Shown here piece by piece: positions 1-7,599 of a DNA stretch of 64,000 nucleotides. Source of the DNA: Acidobacteriota bacterium (GTDB lineage Bacteria; Acidobacteriota; Terriglobia; Bryobacterales; Bryobacteraceae). Made by a program: the position numbers and the translations under genes. Numbering within the stretch: the stretch's first letter is position 1; the number at the start of each line of letters is the position of its first letter. The stretch lies in NCBI GenBank assembly GCA_016185425.1, contig JACPNQ010000028.1, positions 62,001-126,000 of the forward strand, written 5' to 3'. The notes below the pieces were generated by a model. It made no database searches. It saw nothing but the letters and a program-made list of their open reading frames with translations, and was not told the origin of the DNA.

Positions 1-1
1 T

Positions 2-112
2 CAATCGTATCGTCAAGTCGGGAACGCCCTTCCTCCGCCGTTTGCTCGAGCGGTTGCAGAGAGCCTGAAGGCATGTCTATTGGTGCCGCGGTTGATTCGG
101 GTGGCAGGGTAA
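2..112 (+). CDS. C5-cytosine DNA methyltransferase, C-terminal fragment (5' end outside window)
   Basis: Only the last 36 codons lie in the window, read in the frame beginning at base 2 and ending at TAA 110-112. They contain QSYRQVGNALPPPFARAVAE, a clear match to conserved motif X of C5-cytosine methyltransferases (Dcm/HpaII type), which packs beside the SAM-binding motif I. The enzyme would methylate cytosine in a short recognition site. The stop lies 10 bases before the HNH gene, which is followed by Vsr, so the three form one likely transcription unit and a restriction-modification plus repair cassette. Which sequence it recognises cannot be told, because the target-recognition domain is outside the window. 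Confidence 0.85.
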   Translation, partial: QSYRQVGNALPPPFARAVAESLKACLLVPRLIRVAG

Positions 113-122
113 TCGACAACGC

Positions 123-728
123 ATGGCTTCTAAGAAAGCTCCAAAGGGCTCCAGAGCAAGGCTTAGACAATACATTCTTGGCAATGTTGGACGGGTTCTG
201 GAATCGGATGAACTGCGAGAGGCGTCGGGAAACAAAAGCGAGTGGGCGAGACGGGTCCGGGAACTGCGGACGGAGGAAGGCTACCAGATCCTCACGCATA
301 ATGACCGGAGTGATCTGAAGCCGGGGCAATACCTTCTTCTGAATGCGGCGCCGATTCCCGCCTTTGAACGTGGTATCTCGAAAGAGACTAGGGCATACGT
401 CTTGGACCGAAATGGATTTACTTGCCAGATGTGCGGGGCCGTTGCAGGGGAGCCGCACGTTTCGGACCCGGCACGGAAGACTCGACTTCACATCGGTCAC
501 ATTGTAGACAAGTCGATGGGTGGCAATGACCAACCGTCGAATCTGCGAGCGGTCTGTTCCGTCTGCAATGAAGGGGCCCGCAACCTAACGCTGGACCGGT
601 CATCGCTGCAGAAACTACTAATCCAGGTTCGCCGTGCCACCGGGGGCGATCAACTGGAAGTAATGAAGTGGCTCATAACCAAGTATCCGGTCCAGGCGGT
701 AAGGATCACGGTAAAGCTGGAGCAATAG
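123..728 (+). CDS. HNH endonuclease, probable restriction enzyme of the adjacent methyltransferase
   Basis: The protein has 201 residues. Residues 15-75 look like a small winged-helix-like DNA-binding domain. Residues 95-150 form an HNH/McrA-like zinc module: CQMCG (C101, C104), the catalytic-type H126 in GHIVDK, N140, and a second Cys pair C145/C148. HNH enzymes use the His to activate water and a metal to cut DNA. Its position between a C5-methyltransferase and Vsr suggests it is the restriction partner, but a standalone HNH role is possible. The ATG at 123 was chosen because it follows the methyltransferase stop by 10 bases. Base composition looks less GC-rich than the neighbouring core genes, consistent with acquisition by transfer. 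Confidence 0.75.
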   Translation: MASKKAPKGSRARLRQYILGNVGRVLESDELREASGNKSEWARRVRELRTEEGYQILTHNDRSDLKPGQYLLLNAAPIPAFERGISKETRAYVLDRNGFTCQMCGAVAGEPHVSDPARKTRLHIGHIVDKSMGGNDQPSNLRAVCSVCNEGARNLTLDRSSLQKLLIQVRRATGGDQLEVMKWLITKYPVQAVRITVKLEQ

Positions 729-732
729 CGGG

Positions 733-1140
733 GTGGACACGCTGACGCCAGAACGGCGCTCTGCTAACATGAGCCGGATTCGCAGCCGGGATACATCGCC
801 GGAAATGATCGTTCGGCGGCTGGTTCATGCCATGGGCTATCGTTACCGGCTTCACGTCGGCAAACTCCCCGGCAGTCCGGATATGGTGTTTCCACGCCTG
901 AAGCGAATTATTGAGGTGCGGGGTTGCTTCTGGCATCAGCACCCCGGCTGCATCGACTCACACATTCCGAAATCGCGACTGGATTATTGGTGGCCGAAGT
1001 TGGAGGGCAATCAAAGGCGGGACAAAGATAATGGACGCAAACTTCGGAAGCTCGGCTGGCGCGTATGTGTTGTTTGGGAATGCGAAACAAGGACTGCCGG
1101 AAAGCTCGGCAAACGGCTTGGCAAGTTTTTGGGGAAATGA
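733..1140 (+). CDS. vsr: very short patch repair endonuclease (Vsr)
   Basis: The protein has 135 residues, typical of Vsr. It starts with GTG four bases after the HNH stop. The N-terminal TPERRSANMSRIRSRDTSPE and the core PDMVFPRLKRIIEVRGCFWH match the family, with the metal-binding Asp in PDMVF and the GCFWHQHPGC zinc/active-site segment, followed by the usual C-terminal GWRVCVVWECE strand. Vsr nicks 5' of T in T:G mismatches left when 5-methylcytosine deaminates, and so limits the mutational cost of the adjacent cytosine methyltransferase. Linkage to that gene is the normal arrangement and supports the call. Confidence 0.93.
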   Translation: MDTLTPERRSANMSRIRSRDTSPEMIVRRLVHAMGYRYRLHVGKLPGSPDMVFPRLKRIIEVRGCFWHQHPGCIDSHIPKSRLDYWWPKLEGNQRRDKDNGRKLRKLGWRVCVVWECETRTAGKLGKRLGKFLGK

Positions 1141-1248
1141 AGCTGTACGGGAGCCGTCGAGGGTGTCAATACAGCCTAGTCGACAATCCGCTCCGCGCGC
1201 TGATCTTGATCCGGCGCACGCAAAGGGCCGAATGCTACCTCCTCCTCC

Positions 1249-1278
1249 TTGCCCTTCATCCCCCAAATCCCCTATACT
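1249..1278 (+). promoter_or_regulatory. candidate sigma70-like promoter for the rpmH operon
   Basis: TTGCCC at 1249-1254 and TATACT at 1273-1278 are separated by 18 bases, so transcription would start near 1285 and give a leader of about 60 bases before rpmH. This is a consensus match by eye only. The 203 bases from vsr to rpmH contain no other gene. Confidence 0.45.
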
Positions 1279-1304
1279 GAATCTTTGGGCGCAGTGCGTC
1301 CACG

Positions 1305-1322
1305 GCTAGGTTTGTCCCTAGC
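1305..1322 (+). promoter_or_regulatory. small inverted repeat in the rpmH leader
   Basis: GCTAGG (1305-1310) and CCTAGC (1317-1322) form a perfect 6-bp stem with a six-base loop TTTGTC. It lies between the predicted promoter and the ribosome-binding region AGGAAAA (1333-1339). It could be a leader hairpin or a protein-binding dyad. No function is assigned. Confidence 0.35.
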
Positions 1323-1343
1323 GCCTTAGAATAGGAAAAAGTA

Positions 1344-1520
1344 ATGCCGAAGCGTACATTTCAGCCAAATAACCGTCACCGCGCCAAGACCCACGGTTTT
1401 CGCGCACGTATGGCGACCAAGAATGGCCGCGCCGTCCTGGCCCGCCGCCGGGCCCGTGGCCGTTGGAAGTTGACGGTCAGTGACGAACGCGCCGTCCGTG
1501 CCTCCCACGCCCACGAATAA
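1344..1520 (+). CDS. rpmH: 50S ribosomal protein L34
   Basis: This is a 58-residue basic protein. [20 protein letters not shown] is the L34 signature, and the [18 protein letters not shown] core follows. L34 is a component of the large ribosomal subunit. The C-terminal extension [13 protein letters not shown] is longer than in the common 44-46 residue L34 and results from the gene running into rnpA: the last 41 bases overlap the rnpA start. The ATG follows a purine-rich AGGAAAA. rpmH-rnpA-yidD-yidC order is the conserved arrangement near many bacterial origins, but no dnaA or origin is visible here. Confidence 0.95.
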   Translation: MPKRTFQPNNRHRAKTHGFRARMATKNGRAVLARRRARGRWKLTVSDERAVRASHAHE

Positions 1521-1890
1521 AGGCGAACACCGGTTTTCCAGGAACAGCCGGCTGCTGAAGTCCGTAGACTTTAGAAAAGTGTACGACAACGGCAGCCGTT
1601 TTTCGTGTCCATACTTTGTGGCCTTCCTGCTTCGGCATTCCGCTGTTTCCGGCACCGCCGCAATTCGCGATGGCGGGCCAAGAATCGGATTTACTATTCC
1701 TCGGGCCATCGGCAAAGCCGTCGTCCGTAACCGTATCCGCCGCCGCATCCGCGAGCAGCTCCGCGTGCGCCTGGAGCAGATCGATCCCACCCTCGATATC
1801 GTCCTCAACCCCCGCCGGGCAGCCGCGGAAGCGCCCATGGCGGACCTCACGCGCCAGTTGGAAAGGTTGATTGAACGATGCCGCGCATGA
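1480..1890 (+). CDS. rnpA: ribonuclease P protein component
   Basis: The protein has 136 residues. The core [20 protein letters not shown] and the basic signature [20 protein letters not shown] (RNR motif) identify the RNase P protein, which assists the catalytic RNA in trimming 5' leaders from pre-tRNA. The GTG at 1480 lies 41 bases inside rpmH, and no in-frame ATG is available before the conserved region, so an overlapping start is required or initiation uses another weak codon. The 3' end overlaps yidD by 13 bases. The extra N-terminal residues before [11 protein letters not shown] are not part of the family core. Confidence 0.93.
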   Translation: MTNAPSVPPTPTNKGEHRFSRNSRLLKSVDFRKVYDNGSRFSCPYFVAFLLRHSAVSGTAAIRDGGPRIGFTIPRAIGKAVVRNRIRRRIREQLRVRLEQIDPTLDIVLNPRRAAAEAPMADLTRQLERLIERCRA

Positions 1891-2090
1891 TCGTACTCGG
1901 CATTCTGCGTTTTTACAAGGTGGCCATTTCGCCATGGCTGCCATCCGCCTGCCGTTTCCGTCCCACCTGCTCGGAATACATGATGGACGCCGTCGCCCGG
2001 TACGGCGCGGCGCGCGGCATCTGGCTCGGCCTGAAACGGCTCAGCCGATGTCATCCTTTTCATCACGGCGGTTACGACCCCGTCCATTGA
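1878..2090 (+). CDS. yidD: membrane protein insertion efficiency factor YidD
   Basis: The protein has 70 residues. The family signature is complete: the amphipathic N-terminal helix [19 protein letters not shown], then the cysteine motif [13 protein letters not shown], and the C-terminal [13 protein letters not shown]. YidD acts at the inner face of the cytoplasmic membrane and improves YidC-dependent insertion. It overlaps rnpA by 13 bases and precedes yidC by 26, matching the conserved operon. Confidence 0.95.
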   Translation: MPRMIVLGILRFYKVAISPWLPSACRFRPTCSEYMMDAVARYGAARGIWLGLKRLSRCHPFHHGGYDPVH

Positions 2091-2116
2091 TTTTGCGACC
2101 ATAAGAGTTCCCACAC

Positions 2117-3790
2117 ATGGCTGAAGGCAAAAAAGATCTATCGATGGAGCAGCGCCTGCTGCTCGCGTTCGTCCTGATGGGCGGCGTCATCTTCCTCTCG
2201 CAGTACCTGTTGCCGAAGCCGCCGCAGCCGGCTGCCCCGCCGAAAAAGGCCGAAGTGGCTAAAAAGCAGGAGGCCCCCGCTGCACCTTCTCCGGCCGCCG
2301 TCCCACCCGGCCCGGCAGCTTCACCCGCGGCGCAAACAGCCGCGCAGACGGAGTTCCCCGTCTTTGAGAACGATCTCTATCGCGTCAAGTTTTCGAACAA
2401 AGGCGCCGTGGTGCTGAGCTGGTCTTTGAAGAAGTTCAAAGATACCAACGGCGCCATCCTGGATTTCGTCAACGACGAGAACACCACGCTCCTCGGCAGC
2501 CGCCCCTTCTCCTATCAGTTCAAGGAGCAGAAGCCCACTGCCGACCTCAACGAAAAGCTCTTCGCCGTTACGAAAAACGCCGACGGTGTGACGTTCGACT
2601 ATAGCGATGGCGCCACCGTCGCCCGTAAGTCCTTCCGGTTTGTCCCCGGCCGTTATCTCGCGGAAGTGGATAGCGCGGTGGCGGAGAAGAACGCCCCCAT
2701 TACCCACGCCCTCATCTGGCGCGGCGGCTTCGGCGACCACACCGTTGCCAAGGCCTATGCGGCCCAATACGCCGTCTATCTCCCGCCCGCGGATTCGTCT
2801 CCGACAACATTCGAGAGCTCAAAAGCCAAGGACGCCCCCATCGTCAACGCCGGCAACTATGTCTTTGCCGGGCTGCAGGATCAGTACTTCGCGGCTGTCG
2901 CTCTCCCCAAGCCCGGTCAGACTATCGAGCTCACCGTCCTTTCCGATTCCCTGCCCTACCCGCCCAAATCGAATGACCGGCTGCCCTTCGTAGGCGCGGG
3001 GCTCAGCCTGCCCGGACGCAATCAGTTCACGATGTTCGTTGGCCCAAAGGATCTGGATCTCCTCGGCGAAACGGACAAACGCCTTGTCTCGCTAGTGGAT
3101 TGGGGCTGGTTCGGCTGGATCGGCCGCCCGTTGTTTGCGGCGCTCCGCTGGCTGGACGCCAATGTTGTGCATAACTGGGGCTGGTCGATCGTTGTCCTCA
3201 CCTTCGTCATCAATATGGCGCTCATCCCACTCAAGCTGACGAGCATGAAGTCCATGAAGAAGATGCAGGCGCTGCAGCCGGAAATTCAGCGGATCAACGA
3301 CAAGTACAAAGGCATCGGCTTCAACGATCCCAAGAAACAGGATCAGAACAAAGAGGTGATGGAGCTCTACAACAAGCACGGCGTCAATCCTGCCGGCGGC
3401 TGCGTCCCTATGCTGTTGCAGTTCCCGTTCTTCATCGGGTTCTACAAAGTGTTGAATGTCGCCACGGAGCTGCGCGGCACGCCCTGGTATTGGGTGAAGG
3501 ATCTCAGCCAGCCTGAAACCATTCCCGTCCGCATTCTGCCGCTACTCATGATCGGCAGCCAGTTCTATCTCCAGAAGATGACGCCGTCATCCGGCATGGA
3601 TCCCTCCCAGGCCCGCATGATGCTGCTGATGCCGCTTATGATGGGCTTCCTGTTCTATAACGCCTCCAGTGGTCTGGTGTTATACTGGCTTACCGGAAAC
3701 TTGGTTGGGATTGCGCAGCAGTTACTGTTTAACAAGTTGATGCCGGCCTCCCCCGCGCCGCAGATCACACCCAAGAAGAAGGGCAAATAA
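2117..3790 (+). CDS. yidC: membrane protein insertase YidC
   Basis: The protein has 557 residues. The N-terminal membrane anchor is LLLAFVLMGGVIFLSQYLL (about residues 14-33), followed by an Ala/Pro/Lys-rich linker (35-75) and a large periplasmic beta domain (about 80-330) as in Gram-negative YidC. The C-terminal 60KD_IMP domain has the cytoplasmic coiled hairpin MKKMQALQPEIQRINDKYKG and the remaining membrane helices. It inserts and folds inner-membrane proteins alone or with SecYEG. The periplasmic domain indicates a diderm host. The lysine-rich C-terminus (TPKKKGK) is typical. It sits in the rpmH-rnpA-yidD-yidC-khpB-mnmE operon. Confidence 0.97.
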   Translation: MAEGKKDLSMEQRLLLAFVLMGGVIFLSQYLLPKPPQPAAPPKKAEVAKKQEAPAAPSPAAVPPGPAASPAAQTAAQTEFPVFENDLYRVKFSNKGAVVLSWSLKKFKDTNGAILDFVNDENTTLLGSRPFSYQFKEQKPTADLNEKLFAVTKNADGVTFDYSDGATVARKSFRFVPGRYLAEVDSAVAEKNAPITHALIWRGGFGDHTVAKAYAAQYAVYLPPADSSPTTFESSKAKDAPIVNAGNYVFAGLQDQYFAAVALPKPGQTIELTVLSDSLPYPPKSNDRLPFVGAGLSLPGRNQFTMFVGPKDLDLLGETDKRLVSLVDWGWFGWIGRPLFAALRWLDANVVHNWGWSIVVLTFVINMALIPLKLTSMKSMKKMQALQPEIQRINDKYKGIGFNDPKKQDQNKEVMELYNKHGVNPAGGCVPMLLQFPFFIGFYKVLNVATELRGTPWYWVKDLSQPETIPVRILPLLMIGSQFYLQKMTPSSGMDPSQARMMLLMPLMMGFLFYNASSGLVLYWLTGNLVGIAQQLLFNKLMPASPAPQITPKKKGK

Positions 3791-3797
3791 CAGGAGC

Positions 3798-4496
3798 TTG
3801 GATTCTGATAACGGCATGAGCGGCTCGAGGAAATATACAGTCGAAGAACACGGACCGCGCATCCGCCACTTTTTGGAACCAGTTCTGGCCACAGCGCATT
3901 TGGAGCTGAAGTTCGACGTTGTCCATGGACGCACTCTGCATCCGGAAATCGAAGATCCTCACCTGATGGTGCTCTTCACCGGCCAGGACGTGGACCTGCT
4001 GCTCGCCAACAAAGCCGAGCTCATGCTCGCTCTGGAACATCTCACGCTCGAAATACTCGGCGTGCCGTCCGACGAACACGCGCTCATCTGCTTCGACGCC
4101 AACGACTACCGCGTCATGCGCATCGAGGAACTCCGCATGACCGCGCAGACGGCCGCCGAACGCGTCATCAAGACCGGCGACCATTTCCAGTTCAACCCGA
4201 TGACCAGCCGCGAGCGGCGTATCATCCATCTCGCCCTCCGCGGCGAAACGCGCGTGAAGAGCGAGAGCTTCGGCATCGGCCCGGTGCGGCAAGTCGTAAT
4301 CTATCGCGCCGACATGCCCGCGCCGACCAACATTGTTCTGAAACCAGCGCCTCGCCCTCGCCGCGATGATGATTCCCACGATCGGGATCGCGACCACGGC
4401 GGCGATCGCCGTGGAGATCGCGGCGGACGGGACCGGGACCGTCGCGGCTCCGGTGGATCGGGCCCTCGCAGGGGTCCCCGCCCGCGCAACACCTAG
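3798..4496 (+). CDS. khpB: RNA-binding protein KhpB/Jag with Arg-Gly-Asp-rich tail
   Basis: The protein has 232 residues from TTG 3798. An in-frame ATG at 3816 (MSGSRKYTVEEHG) is a plausible alternative. Residues about 20-110 resemble the KH-like domain of Jag/SpoIIIJ-associated proteins. Residues 120-175 contain the R3H domain (FNPMTSRERRIIHLAL). The last 45 or so residues (bases about 4345-4496) are almost entirely Arg, Asp, Gly and Pro, an RGG-like low-complexity tail not present in the classical family. A typical Jag_N domain is missing. KhpB binds RNA and is placed after yidC in many genomes. It overlaps nothing and mnmE starts 12 bases later. Confidence 0.88.
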   Translation: MDSDNGMSGSRKYTVEEHGPRIRHFLEPVLATAHLELKFDVVHGRTLHPEIEDPHLMVLFTGQDVDLLLANKAELMLALEHLTLEILGVPSDEHALICFDANDYRVMRIEELRMTAQTAAERVIKTGDHFQFNPMTSRERRIIHLALRGETRVKSESFGIGPVRQVVIYRADMPAPTNIVLKPAPRPRRDDDSHDRDRDHGGDRRGDRGGRDRDRRGSGGSGPRRGPRPRNT

Positions 4497-4508
4497 CGGG
4501 TACTCGCA

Positions 4509-5852
4509 GTGGATACCATCGTCGCTATCGCCACGCCGCCCGGGCGCGGAGGCATCGGAGTTGTACGCATATCCGGCGAACGCTCACGCGAGGTGGCGTC
4601 GGCGCTCATCCGCTTTCCTGAAGGAGCGCAGTGGAGTGCGCGGCACGCGACGCTCGCGGAGTTGGTCGATGAAGAAGGCGCGGTCGTCGATCAGGTCGTC
4701 GTCACATGGTTCGTCGCACCGCGAAGCTACACCGCGGAAGATGTAGTGGAGATCGCCTGCCACGGCGCGCCGGTCGTGTTGCGGTTCTGTGTTGAGCACG
4801 CCTGCCGCCATGGAGCGCGCCTCGCCGAACCGGGCGAGTTCACGCTGCGTGCCTTCGTCCATGGACGCATCGACCTGCCGCAGGCCGAAGCCGTCCGCGA
4901 CCTCATCGACGCCACGACGCTCTATCAGGCCCGCGTCGCCGCGCGGCAGGTGGAGGGGTCTGTTGCGCACATGCTCGCGCCGTTGAAGACACAATTGCTG
5001 GAGTTGATCGCGCTGCTCGAAGCCGGGATCGACTTCGCGGAGGACGATATCTCCGTTGCGCCGCCGGAGGAGATTCTGCGCCGATTATTGCCGTTAACCG
5101 AAGGCGTCGAGCGTCTCGTAAAGAGCTTCTCCTATGGGCGTCTCGTACACGACGGCGTGTCGCTGGCAATAGTCGGACGCCCCAATGTGGGCAAAAGTTC
5201 GCTGTTCAACCGGCTACTCGAACAGGACCGCGCCATTGTCACCGAGATTCCCGGTACCACGCGAGATCTGGTGAGCGAGACGGTTGCACTCGCCGGTGTT
5301 CCAGTTCGCTTTGTTGACACCGCGGGCATAAGAACCGGTAGCGATATCGTCGAATCGCTCGGCATCGAGCGCTCTCTACAGGCAATGGCCGATGCCGACC
5401 TGACGCTGGTCGTGCTCGACGCCTCATCGCCGCTAACAGGAGGCGATCGGGAGATCCTGTCCAAAGCCGAATCGCAGGGACGCCACATCGTCGTCGCGAA
5501 TAAGTCGGATCTTCCAATCGCCGCCCAACTTCCGGCGAGCGCTGTCGCCGTCTCAGCCGCCTCTGGTGAGGGGCTCGACGCACTGCGGGAAGCGGTCTTG
5601 CAGGCGATCGGCCATGCCGCCGGAGCGGAGCACGAATTCGCCTTCATCACGTCACTGCGGCAGGAGCAGTTGCTGTCGGAGTGTGCCGGCGCGCTGCACG
5701 CGGCACGGCTAGCGGTGGAGGAGCACATCCCGCACGAAATGCTCCTCCTGGATCTTTACGGCGCGCTTTACCCGCTCGACGCTATTACAGGCAAAACCAC
5801 GGCCGACGACATCCTCAACCGCATCTTCTCTACGTTCTGTATCGGGAAGTAG
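4509..5852 (+). CDS. mnmE: tRNA uridine-5-carboxymethylaminomethyl(34) synthesis GTPase MnmE
   Basis: The protein has 447 residues with a GTG start. The N-terminal tetrahydrofolate-binding domain begins [20 protein letters not shown]. The G domain carries GRPNVGKSS (G1), DTAGIR (G3) and NKSD (G4). The C-terminus ends in CIGK, the diagnostic farnesylation-like CxGK motif of MnmE. With MnmG it modifies U34 of tRNAs that read two-fold degenerate codons. It closes the rpmH operon. The following gene is convergent, with only five bases between the two stop codons. Confidence 0.97.
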   Translation: MDTIVAIATPPGRGGIGVVRISGERSREVASALIRFPEGAQWSARHATLAELVDEEGAVVDQVVVTWFVAPRSYTAEDVVEIACHGAPVVLRFCVEHACRHGARLAEPGEFTLRAFVHGRIDLPQAEAVRDLIDATTLYQARVAARQVEGSVAHMLAPLKTQLLELIALLEAGIDFAEDDISVAPPEEILRRLLPLTEGVERLVKSFSYGRLVHDGVSLAIVGRPNVGKSSLFNRLLEQDRAIVTEIPGTTRDLVSETVALAGVPVRFVDTAGIRTGSDIVESLGIERSLQAMADADLTLVVLDASSPLTGGDREILSKAESQGRHIVVANKSDLPIAAQLPASAVAVSAASGEGLDALREAVLQAIGHAAGAEHEFAFITSLRQEQLLSECAGALHAARLAVEEHIPHEMLLLDLYGALYPLDAITGKTTADDILNRIFSTFCIGK

Positions 5853-5869
5853 CGCGGCTACTCCGCTAC
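5849..5869. terminator. possible bidirectional hairpin between mnmE and the OsmC gene
   Basis: GTAGCG (5849-5854) and CGCTAC (5864-5869) form a 6-bp stem with a 9-base loop that spans the convergent gene ends. There is no T-run on either side, so this is at best a weak or factor-dependent terminator. Confidence 0.25.
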
Positions 5870-6289
5870 TAGCGTCGCGCGCAGCGAGATCGGTACCGCC
5901 GCCAGCGCTTTCGACACCGGGCAACCCGCCTTCGCTTCCCCCGCGATCGTCTGGAACTGGGCGTCTTCCACGCCCGGAACAACGGCCTCGGTCACCAGGT
6001 CGATGCCCGTAATTGAAAACCCGCCCGGCACTGGTTCCAGCTTTACGGAGGCCGTCGTGTGAACCCGCTGCGGCTTCAATCCCGCCGACGCCATTGCGTG
6101 CGAAAAAGCCATCGAAAAGCACCCGGCATGAGCGGCCGCGATCAACTCTTCCGGATTCGTCCCCGTGCCGCTCTCAAAGCGCGACTGGAAGGAATACGGG
6201 CCCTTGTAGGCGCCGCTGCCAAACGAGATATCTCCCGATCCGCCTTTCAAATCCCCGCGCCATTCGGCATTCGACTTGCGAACGATCAT
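5858..6289 (-). CDS. OsmC/Ohr family peroxiredoxin (OsmC type)
   Basis: The protein has 143 residues, the standard OsmC length. It begins MIVRKSNAEWRGDLKGGSGD and contains NPEELIAAAHAGCFSMAFSH, with the peroxidatic-type C57, and the second conserved cysteine C123 in EAKAGCPVSKAL. The central long helix and paired Cys define thiol peroxidases that reduce organic hydroperoxides. The HAGCFSM form is closer to OsmC than to Ohr. It is transcribed convergently with mnmE and stands apart from the downstream operon. Substrate preference cannot be judged from sequence. Confidence 0.92.
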   Translation of the reverse strand: MIVRKSNAEWRGDLKGGSGDISFGSGAYKGPYSFQSRFESGTGTNPEELIAAAHAGCFSMAFSHAMASAGLKPQRVHTTASVKLEPVPGGFSITGIDLVTEAVVPGVEDAQFQTIAGEAKAGCPVSKALAAVPISLRATLVAE

Positions 6290-6320
6290 AGTTGATAGTT
6301 TCTCCTCACCCTAGTTTCGC

Positions 6321-6947
6321 TCAGTCGCCCGCGGCCCATGCGGTGATCTTCCACGTCCCGCTCCTCTTCTCGAATAGAATTCTCTCCGCTGTAACAGACC
6401 GTACATCGCCCGCCGCCACCCACCCCTTCGGTCCATCCAACCTCGCCGCGCGAATCCAGCCGCCCACCGGCTCGGCATCGTCGACCCGCAATATGTCGTA
6501 ATCAAGCGGGCAGACGACTGGGGCGTCGGCTTTCCCTGCCGCGCGCAAGACAGCTCCCTGGCGAATGGTTACGCGGTGCTCCGTGCTCTCCAAATCCTCT
6601 GGAAACTTGGCGAACAAATACGGCAGAGCAAAGCCCCCCTCGTACTTCGCTACACCCAGTTGCAGCACTGCCTGCAGCTTCGACCACCCGCCGTCATTCA
6701 TCTTTTTGATCAGTTCCGGTGGACCGGACGTCCCGTCAAACCCGGTCATCACATTCGGCGCGCACATAGCCCGCAACTTCGTTGCGTCCTTCGACGCGGC
6801 CACGGCCCGCAATTCCGTCAACAACTTTACAAATGCCGGATCGGACGCCGATTCATCTCCTGGCGCCAATCGCCGCCGCTGTCCCGCGGCCGATGCGATG
6901 CCTGCACCCAATACTGTTTGAATAAACTGTCTAACTGATAAATCCAT
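6321..6947 (-). CDS. hypothetical protein, last gene of porin/two-component operon
   Basis: The protein has 208 residues from ATG 6947. A longer in-frame start at 6959 exists. The start overlaps the response-regulator stop by 17 bases, so translation is probably coupled. The N-terminus (FIQTVLGAGIASAAGQ) resembles a short, weak export signal. The rest is soluble. Residues about 145-208 (WIRAARLDGPKGWVAAGDVR... SGTWKITAWAAGD) look like SH3-like or small beta modules, and no catalytic motif stands out. I do not recognise the family. Context suggests a sensory or envelope accessory role for the two-component system, which is inference only. Confidence 0.65.
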   Translation of the reverse strand: MDLSVRQFIQTVLGAGIASAAGQRRRLAPGDESASDPAFVKLLTELRAVAASKDATKLRAMCAPNVMTGFDGTSGPPELIKKMNDGGWSKLQAVLQLGVAKYEGGFALPYLFAKFPEDLESTEHRVTIRQGAVLRAAGKADAPVVCPLDYDILRVDDAEPVGGWIRAARLDGPKGWVAAGDVRSVTAERILFEKRSGTWKITAWAAGD

Positions 6948-7599
6948 TTCTAATCGCAAACCGCACCAGGTCGCCCGTGGAATGCAAGTTCAACTTCTCC
7001 ATCAACCGGCTGCGGTGAGCCTCCACCGTATAGACACTCAAGTTTAGCTGATTCGCGATGTCCTTGTTCGTCTTCCCTTCGGCGATGAGCTGCAGCACCT
7101 CTCGCTCGCGAGCCGTCAAAAGGTCCAGCGGATTCGTCACGTGCTTGCGGTAGTCGGTCAACACAGCGTCGGCAACCGACGGACTTAAATACGCTTCACC
7201 CCGCGCGACTGCGCGGACTGCGTCGAGCAGTGCGTCGTCATCGGCGTCCTTCACCAGGTATCCCTTCGCGCCCGCGCGCAGCATCTCACGCACGTAGACC
7301 GCATCGCGGTGCATGCTCAACGCAAGCACCCGCGTGCGCGGCGCGATTTCTCCGATGCGGCGGGCACCCTCGATCCCGTTCAGACCCTCCATGTTGACGT
7401 CCATAATCACCACGTCCGGCTGCGTCTTCTCAGCCTCCTCCACTGCTTCGAGACCATTCTTCGCTTCGGCCACCACTTCCAGATCCGGCTGCGCGGACAG
7501 AATCATGCGAATTCCCTTGCGGACCACGGTGTGGTCGTCGACGAGCAGGATTCGCGTGCGCTTACCCGGCGGTATCATTGCCGTCTCCATTCTGCGCAT
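6931..7599 (-). CDS. NarL/FixJ-family response regulator
   Basis: The protein has 222 residues. The receiver domain (about 12-128) has the acidic pair in LLVDDH, the phospho-acceptor Asp in VIMDVNMEGLNG, the switch Ser in ALSMH and the Lys in GYLVKDAD. The C-terminal LuxR-type HTH is LTAREREVLQLIAEGKTNKD through the recognition helix VYTVEAHRSRLMEKL. An ATG at 7578 (MIPPGKRTRILL) is a likely alternative start. It overlaps the kinase gene upstream and the small protein gene downstream, so the four genes porin-kinase-regulator-small protein appear co-transcribed. Confidence 0.93.
   Translation of the reverse strand: MRRMETAMIPPGKRTRILLVDDHTVVRKGIRMILSAQPDLEVVAEAKNGLEAVEEAEKTQPDVVIMDVNMEGLNGIEGARRIGEIAPRTRVLALSMHRDAVYVREMLRAGAKGYLVKDADDDALLDAVRAVARGEAYLSPSVADAVLTDYRKHVTNPLDLLTAREREVLQLIAEGKTNKDIANQLNLSVYTVEAHRSRLMEKLNLHSTGDLVRFAIRNGFIS

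Noticed and set aside
911..1309. 132-codon frame overlapping vsr and the rpmH promoter region
   Set aside because: It is in a different frame from vsr, covers the predicted promoter, and has no motif.
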